Below, one piece after another: positions 57,835 through 64,000 of a stretch of DNA of 64,000 nt (positions are counted from its first letter, which is position 1; each line of letters opens with the position of its first letter). Below the pieces are notes generated by a model. It was given only the letters and a program-made list of their open reading frames with translations, had not been told where the DNA came from and did no database searches. Location of the stretch: assembly GCF_000715075.1 (NCBI RefSeq), contig NC_134087.1:159885436-159949435 (forward strand), given 5' to 3'. The stretch comes from Nicotiana tabacum (lineage: Eukaryota > Streptophyta > Magnoliopsida > Solanales > Solanaceae). The translations under genes were made by a program, and so were the position numbers.

Positions 57835-57842
57835 TATTTATA
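57835..57842 (-). promoter_or_regulatory. TATA box, LTR3
   Basis: Minus-strand TATAAATA followed by CC; likely core promoter of element B. Confidence 0.65.
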
Positions 57843-60104
57843 GTTTGAAAATAGGCAGAAAACAAGGCAAGAAAATCATTATGGATCCGTGTACCAATTA
57901 AAATCAATTAGTATAAGACTTCCTTTAATTAAGGAGTTAAAATCAAACGGTAACATGCAAGTGCTAAATAAGGAAAGAAATCACATAGGGCTGAATATGA
58001 CCAATAAGGAAGTATTTCCAGCATAGTACAAGTACACAGTAGGTAATAGAGGCTAGGTTCATCAGACTCTAATCAAGGAAAGGTCAATAAGAATCCAATG
58101 CCAATGTAATCAAGGTAAGGGGATTAATCAAATTTAGTAGAAAAGGCAGGGGTCGAAAGTTCAAAGGAAAGTATTCAAATAGGTCCAAGAAACAGGGAAA
58201 TCAGTACAACAAGGAAAGAATCAATTACAAGAGTGCAATCAGAATTACACAAGGAGGTTTGAAATCAGTCCGCAATTAAGGGTTATTTTGAGAGGTAAAT
58301 TTAGCATATAAAAGAGTGCATAACATTAGGCATGCGAGGCTAAACTCATGACAAAGAGAATAATCACATGACATTCATATAGGTTAATAGAGAAAAGGGA
58401 CAGTATCAGAAACATGCAAAAGGATCCAGTAGAAAGACCTCTGAAAATACAGTCGAGTTTCAATGATAGCAGGAGATCAAAATCACATGGAGCAACATAA
58501 GTTGAAACAAAGATTTCGAAACTCAGTCGAATAGTAGATGAAACAACTTTAGAAACTCGAATAGGTCCAAAAAGATTAGGGTTTTGAAACCAAACAAGTT
58601 CAGAGATGAGGAACAAGCAAATCACATAGCAAATAGTCTCAAAACTCGAACGAACCCCCAAATTTTAGAGTTTTCACCATCAATCGAGTATAGAGATGAA
58701 AGACAAGAGAATCAGGCAAAAAAATATCAACAAAGAAAATAAAATCAGAAACGTTAAGAAAGAACTAACATAAGAAACACGGTAGAAGAATCAACATAAG
58801 AAACACAGTAGAAGAACAACATAAGAAACACGGTAGAAGAATCAACATAAGAAACACAATAGAAGGTCAATATAAGAAACACAGTAGAACATGTTAAAAA
58901 TCAGAAAAGCTTTGAAATGACTTAACAGAACCCTAAATCGGAAAAGGTAAAGGTTTTAAAGGTAATGTTTTGAAAGAAACTTTGAGAAAACGTTTAAAAG
59001 CTCAAAGAAAACACAAATCTACAACGGGTCTAAAATAATCAGAGGAACCTCAAAGGTTAGGGTTTCAGAAGAAACCCAGATGGTGAGAAAGTCTTGGAAT
59101 TCATCGATCTAAGCCGGAGAAGTCGAGAGTCAGGCTCGAATAGCAATGGCTGGCCGGAGCAAGGTCAAAGATGACTGGAGATAGCCATAAGAACTAGGAT
59201 CGACCAAAGTCTGGACCAAGCTTCTTCAAGGTCTGACCTTGATACCTTAGTAATCAGGCGTGTAGGAGTCATAGGAGGCCGGTACAGGCCTTTAATGGCT
59301 TTGGAAGCCATGGATTCAGGCGATTTTAGGGTGGAAACGGAGGGAGGCGGCTAGGGTTTGAGAGGAGCTTGATGGAGAACTGGGAGAAGGGGGAATTCAA
59401 GGGCCGCTACAGATGGTAAATGATTAGGGTTAGGGGTAATTGGGAATTAAAAAGGAAAGGGTTAAATGGTGACGGGAAATGATTAGGGTTAGGGGGTAAT
59501 TGGGAATTAAAAAAGGAAAGAGTTGACGGTGGCCGTTGATCAAAAAGATTAGGATTTGGGCTGGGTAATTGGGTTCTGGAATTGGGTCTAATTAGAGGTT
59601 CAAATCCGGCTAAAATTGAAATGCAAATGGGCTATCATTTAAATAGCCATTTTTCCCTCATTTATTTTATAAAAATAGTAAAATAATTTCTGAAAATAAA
59701 TTAAAGGTACTAAATGATTAATAATACATAATTATTAAATTAAAAATATTGGAGTCAATTTTATAACTATAAATACAATTAAATCTTAAAAGAGGTCAAT
59801 ATTGCAATTATATGCAATTTAGCTTTAAAAATACCAAATAAATTTATAAGAAATATGCAAAAATTATACTAGCTATATTTTAATATAAATATGAGAATCC
59901 ACTAAATGAATCACCCAAAATGATAATTTTGCGGATAATTACTGGGTTTTTCTTAATAAAATAAGGCAATAAATTAATTTAAAAATCTTTACAAATTAAG
60001 AAAAAAATAATAAAACCTTGGGACATACTTATATATGCACATACATGCTATTTTGAGAGTATTTTGCATATTAAAAATATACAGGGTAAAATTGGGTATC
60101 AACA

Positions 60105-60965
60105 CATGGCCCTCATGTAGGTGGCCCCTGCGTTCTTCAAACCGAACGACGTCATCTTGTAACAGTACATTCCCCATGGCGTAATGAAAGTTGTTTTCTC
60201 AGCATCCTCTTCATCCATCCTGATCTGATGATAACCAGCGAAATAATCTACAAATGATTGCAACTCGTGCTTAGCGCAATTGTCAATCAGGATGTGTATG
60301 TTTGGCAAAGGGAAGTCGTCTTTCGGACTGGCCCAGTTGAGATCCTTATAGTCGACACACACTCTGACCTTCCCATTCTTCTTTGGTACAGGAACGATGT
60401 TGGCTAACCCTGTCGGGTATTCTACTACCCTGTGAACCTTAGTTTTGACCTATTTGGTGACTTCTTCCTTTATTTTCAAACTCATATCGGGTTTGAACTT
60501 TCTGAGCTTTTGTTTTACTGGAAGACATGCTGGATTAGTTGGCAGTTTGTGAGCCACAATAGATGTACTCAGACCAGTCATGTCATCATATGGCCAGGCG
60601 AATATGTCCTCATATTCCCTTAGAAAATCTGTGTATTCCTTCTTTTCTGATGGCGATAAGTGAACGCTGATTCGCATTTCCTTGACGTTTTCTGCATCTC
60701 CCAGGTTGACAACTTCTATCTCGTCTAGGTTGGACTTAGGTCTGTTCTCAAAATTCTCAACTTCCTTAACAATCTCTTCCGGTATGTCATCTTCATCTAA
60801 ATCTATATCCGTTTGTTGCGTTGTCTCGTTGCATGTCACAGTCTTTGGTTCACCAAGATAAGTAATAATAATGTTGTATAAGTAAAGTAATGAGAGAAAA
60901 ATAATAACGAGCGTCGATTCATAAGAAAAAAATGCTTTGATAAATTGTATAATCGTTTTGAACAT
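60105..60965 (-). pseudogene. pol linker and truncated RT, element C
   Basis: 60450-60965: linker (NRPKSNLDEIEVVNLGD) through the start of RT, with a stop at 60450. 60105-60362: VCVDYKDLNW ... ITPWGMYCYKMTSFGLKNAG, cut at 60105 before the catalytic YxDD motif. Without that motif it could not polymerise. Confidence 0.87.
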
Positions 60966-61044
60966 TGGAGATCTTATTACGGGAATTGAAAATATGCAAA
61001 AATAAAATCTTTCAGTAAAGGAAACAATGCTTGTTTTAACCTTG
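60966..61044 (-). other. spacer before RT, element C (candidate intron part)
   Basis: Short non-coding segment matching the spacers of A and B. Confidence 0.3.
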
Positions 61045-61660
61045 CTACCCCAAGGCTCGTCGTGCTCCGGTTGTCCTGATGGTCCAGTTATTGAGGTGTG
61101 CCCCTATGGTTACAGCCTGTATGGAAGGGCCTTCCTCCCCCTCCTCCTCAAGAACAACACAACAGTCCATGTCATTATCTTCTAAGAACAAGTTTTTCAC
61201 CGCTGCCAGTGCTTCTTCATCATCTGACCCATAAATAATATCGGTCGGTTGGAAGGTCTACTCCAGATGTGGTATCGGCTACTCCAGTGGATAGTAAGAA
61301 CCGCGCCATGGTGGCGACCAGTTGTTGAATTCTTCCCAGGTGTACTCGTATCCCAGACCGAAAGTAGTGACATGTTTCTTGAGCTTTATGGGTTTAGTGA
61401 TTCCTTGAAGGTTCTTTCTAAGTCCCTTTCCAGGTTCATACCCACTCTAATTCAATATACTTTCGATCTTGTTATCCCACCATTTATCTTTGTCAACAGC
61501 ATTTACCCGTTCAATGTGATGGTAAGTTTCTCCGCCTAGCTTTCTTCTCCCTTCGATTGCCGGAATGGTCTGGCGATTCTATATAGGGTTGCTCCCGTCG
61601 CCGTGAATGATCACTTCTTTATGATTCCATTCGAATTGTATTGCCTGATGCAATGTTGAA
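61045..61660 (-). pseudogene. post-protease G-patch block, element C
   Basis: Matches 47581-48177 of B, with the acidic tail near 61130-61190 and the WEEFNNW segment near 61330. It ends at a stop at 61045. Several frame breaks. Confidence 0.6.
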
Positions 61661-62930
61661 GCTACGGCCCCAGCGGAATGGATCCATGGCTGTCCCAACA
61701 GCAGATTGTAAGATGTTGGCACATCTATTACCTAGAAATCAACATCGAACCAGGTTGGCCTCATTTGCAAGCATAGACTAATTTCCCCAATAGTGGACGT
61801 CTGGGATCCGTCAAAGGCTTTCATATTGCTAGCTCCATCCTTTATCTCGTGCAGTCCTTTACCCAACTTCTTGAGTGTTACTAGTGGACAGATGTTGAGA
61901 CTGGAACCTCCATCGATCAGGATTTTGGTAATAAAATAGTCCTCGCATTGCACGGTGATGTACAGTGACTTATTGTGACCCAACCCTTCAGGTGGCAACT
62001 CATCCTCATGAAATGTAATTTTATGACTTTCCAATACTTGTCCTACCATGTTAACCATTTCCCCGCCGGTGATGTTGCTTGGCACGTATGCTTCAATCAG
62101 CACTCTCAATAGAGCGTTCTTGTGCGCCTCGAAATTTTGTAGCACAGCAGGGATGGATATTTGTGCCGGTGTTTTATTTAATTGGTCGATGACCGACTAT
62201 TACTTGGCATGTATCTTTCTCCAAAGATCATTCGGCCCTGTCTCAATGATTGGTGATCGATTGGAGGACTGCTTGCTTGACTCAGCTAAATGTTCAGGGG
62301 TATAAACTCTACCAGTTCTCATCATACCCTGTGCTGCAATAGTCTCTTCGAGTCTGACCTTGCCTTTCCTCCTTGCCTCGGCTGTATAGTCACATGGTAT
62401 AGCCTTTGTATGGAATGGCGTCATGGTCGACATTGTCACTGGGATTGGCGTGGTTGTCCTTAGTCCGAACAGAGCATGTGCCTTGGGTAGTAAAACTGTA
62501 ACTTCAAACGGTGTGGGTACGTTTGTTGGAGACACGAATTCGACCTCAATTGGTGTTGGTGTCTTTGTAGATGACGTCGCTTCGAACTCAAGTGGCATAG
62601 ACATATTTACCTCAGCATCCCCAGATGGCTAAATCTGGACTCTGATGGGATTAAGAGTAACTATTGGCTTCTTTGGTTCATCACCCTCTGCGATCAACCC
62701 GATTAATCCCTCGGGATCCCAATCATCCTCTATTTCAATCATGTGGATACCTCCACCCTTATGGTTTGGTAGAGGGTTATTGCATACATTTGGAGCAGGT
62801 TCCTTTGCCACAATAATCTTGTTATCAATTAAAGTCTGGATCTTGTCTTTCAGAGAACGACATTCGTCGATGGTGTGTCTTTTCATGCCGGAGTGGTATG
62901 CATAGGATTTTTTTGGGTTAACCTACTGAG
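61661..62930 (-). pseudogene. zinc knuckle, linker and protease, element C
   Basis: 62629-62886 (MKRHTIDECRSLKDKIQ), 62200-62604 (linker, TPFHTKAIPCDYTAEARRKG) and 61732-62145 (protease, with KILIDGGSSLNICPL as active site). The knuckle reads YAYHSGMKRHTIDEC, its first Cys lost. Stops separate the three pieces. Confidence 0.82.
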
Positions 62931-63657
62931 AAGGGTTCTCAGGAGTTGCAGCAGGGATGGGGGTGACATAACCAGCAGCTTTGAGTCTCTCATACAACTG
63001 GTCAATAGGTTCAGCAATGGTTGTATATTATTTCGGAGGTATGCGATCAAAATTAGGCCGAGGTCTAGGGAAGTTTTGGCGTGCAGGAGGTGATTGATAG
63101 TGGGATGGTTGAGCATTGTAGTTTTTGTAGACATGTGCGGGTTGGGAATATCTGGGCAAAGTAGGCTGATATGTGGGAGGTGGAAGTGATTGATAAGTGG
63201 GTGGTGGAGCTTGATAGGAGGGTGATGGTGCTTGGTAGTTCGGATTTGGTTGATATGTAAGTGGAGGTGTTGGGTAAATTTGGTATTTGACAGGAGATTT
63301 GGTCCTCTGTGCAACCATTAAGGGTCCTACGTCCTTTTTTGGACACATCACCTGACCGCAAAGCCTTATTTGTAGATTGCAAGGCCTCAAAGTTTGTAAC
63401 CATACTGCTTTTGATGCCTTCTTCGATCCTTTCACCCAGCTTGATAATGTTAGGAAATTTGTGGTTCTCAATCATCATTAGCCTTTTATAATACTGCAGG
63501 TCCTAAGCCCGGACAAAGAACTTGTTCATTTATTCCTCCTCTAAGGCAGGTCTGACCTTAGCAGCTTCGGACCTCCAGTGAGTAGCATACTCGTAGAATG
63601 TTTCCGTAGATTTCTTCTTTAGATTCTGAATATAGAACACATCCTGAACCTGTCCAT
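62931..63657 (-). pseudogene. partial gag, element C
   Basis: Holds the end of the gag core (VRA-stop-DLQYYKRLMMIENHKF), then the Tyr/Pro-rich tail (PPTYQSLPPPTYQPTLPRYS) in a frame shifted by a small change near 63345, and a stop at the PPK-stop-YT position. Relative to B a ~23 bp stretch is missing near 63640. It breaks off near 63657. Confidence 0.82.
63503..63505 (-). other. in-frame stop shared with element B gag
   Basis: TAG at the same codon as 50032-50034 in B (after FIRA/FVRA, before DPQYY/DLQYY). Confidence 0.85.
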
Positions 63658-63727
63658 AAAGTACTTGTTCGCTAAGATATGAAAGTTAATTTAATACAAC
63701 AGGAGTGATATAATTTGCAAATATTTA
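63658..63727. other. junction sequence, unassigned
   Basis: Seventy AT-rich bases between the gag break of C and the next LTR. Not recognised. Confidence 0.3.
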
Positions 63728-64000
63728 TGTAACAACCCGACCGGTCGTTTGAGCTCTAAAGTGTCGTTCGGTGGTTCGAGACCTTGAGTAGCTTCACTTC
63801 ATATATTATGACTTGCAATTACATTTTCGGGAAGATCAGAGTTGGTCTAGAAGAATAATTCTCAATTTAGAAGCTTTAAGTTGGAAGAGTTGACCATGAT
63901 TTGACTTTTGGGTAAACGAAATCGGATCAGATTTTTGACGATTCCATTAGGTCCGGATGATGATTTTAGACTTAGGCGTACGGACAGATTTGGATTTGGA
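63728..64000 (+). mobile_element. start of a family 3 LTR (runs off window)
   Basis: TGTAACAACCCGACCGGTCG is the inverted counterpart of the high-coordinate end of the solo LTR (17256-17281). Following text (GTTGACCATGATTTGACTTT, GACGATTCCATTAGGTCCGG) is typical of this Solanaceae-type LTR as I remember it. Opposite orientation to the copy at 14315. Confidence 0.7.

Larger units (their letters stand above)
37454..60104 (-). mobile_element. element B: Ogre/Tat-type Ty3/gypsy retrotransposon
   Basis: 3' LTR LTR2, interior 42247-52407, 5' LTR LTR3 (with a nested family 2 LTR). It is the best preserved interior in the window: gag to protease is one continuous frame broken only by stops, and a 519-codon RNase H/integrase frame is open. 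The two LTRs resemble each other closely, as expected for a pair created by a single insertion. Confidence 0.85.
52408..60104 (-). mobile_element. LTR3: 5' LTR of element B, split by a nested LTR
   Basis: TGTCGTGCCCCC ... GGGTATCAACA; about 4.76 kb once the 2.94 kb insertion at 53778-56718 is set aside. Nearest relative is LTR2. At 60104 it joins directly to the RT sequence of element C. Low-complexity ORFs inside it are not genes. Confidence 0.88.
60105..63657 (-). mobile_element. element C: truncated interior of an Ogre/Tat-type element
   Basis: Carries gag (partial), zinc knuckle, protease, G-patch block, spacer and the first half of RT, all minus strand. RT ends abruptly at ATYMRAM where LTR3 begins. 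Gag ends abruptly near 63657 (LNLSM-like region), followed by unrelated DNA. LTRs, ORF1, RNase H and integrase are absent. Confidence 0.85.

Overview
This window is plant nuclear DNA made almost entirely of LTR retrotransposons in several stages of decay. The polyproteins, the tRNA-type primer sites and the LTR termini resemble elements I know from Solanaceae, most likely Nicotiana (inference, not proven). I found no host gene, tRNA or rRNA gene and no CRISPR array. The only protein-coding remnant that does not belong to an LTR element is a LINE-type zinc-ribbon/RNase H fragment (12779-13740).

Layout. 1-4194: leader, primer site and 3.9 kb 5' LTR of a minus-strand element whose body lies outside the window (LTR family 2). 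4195-11381: remains of a second minus-strand Ty3/gypsy element (element D). It has a 5' LTR at 10618-11381 and a decayed gag at 8840-10496, pol is missing, and a multi-intron gene runs antisense to gag at 4966-6980. 11382-12778: fragment of a third LTR family. 12779-13740: the RNase H fragment. 13741-19421: a diverged LTR of family 1, split by a clean solo LTR (14315-17281) with an AGTAA target-site duplication.

19422-63657: a head-to-tail array of minus-strand Ogre/Tat-type Ty3/gypsy elements (LTR family 1, LTRs about 4.1-4.8 kb). Read along the plus strand it is LTR0 (19422-23497), a 123 bp internal remnant, LTR1 (23621-28327), interior A, LTR2 (37454-42246), interior B, LTR3 (52408-60104, itself carrying a nested family 2 LTR), and interior C truncated in reverse transcriptase. 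LTR2 has a primer-binding site on one side and a polypurine tract on the other, so A and B share it. The interiors read (from high to low coordinate) PBS, ORF1, gag, zinc knuckle, protease, G-patch block, RT, RNase H, a second RNase H, integrase and a long 3' region with minisatellites. Every copy is inactivated, but 411- and 519-codon frames stay open in B. 63728-64000 is the first part of another LTR of the third family.

The most interesting non-genic structure is a 10-nt copy of the start of the tRNA primer-binding site inside the LTR. It lies 88-92 nt from the PBS-proximal LTR end in all five better-preserved LTRs of two otherwise different families. Other points of note are the shared LTR, premature stops at the same gag codons in B and C, a gag-to-G-patch deletion fusion in A, minisatellites with half as many units in B as in A, and the spliced antisense gene of element D.
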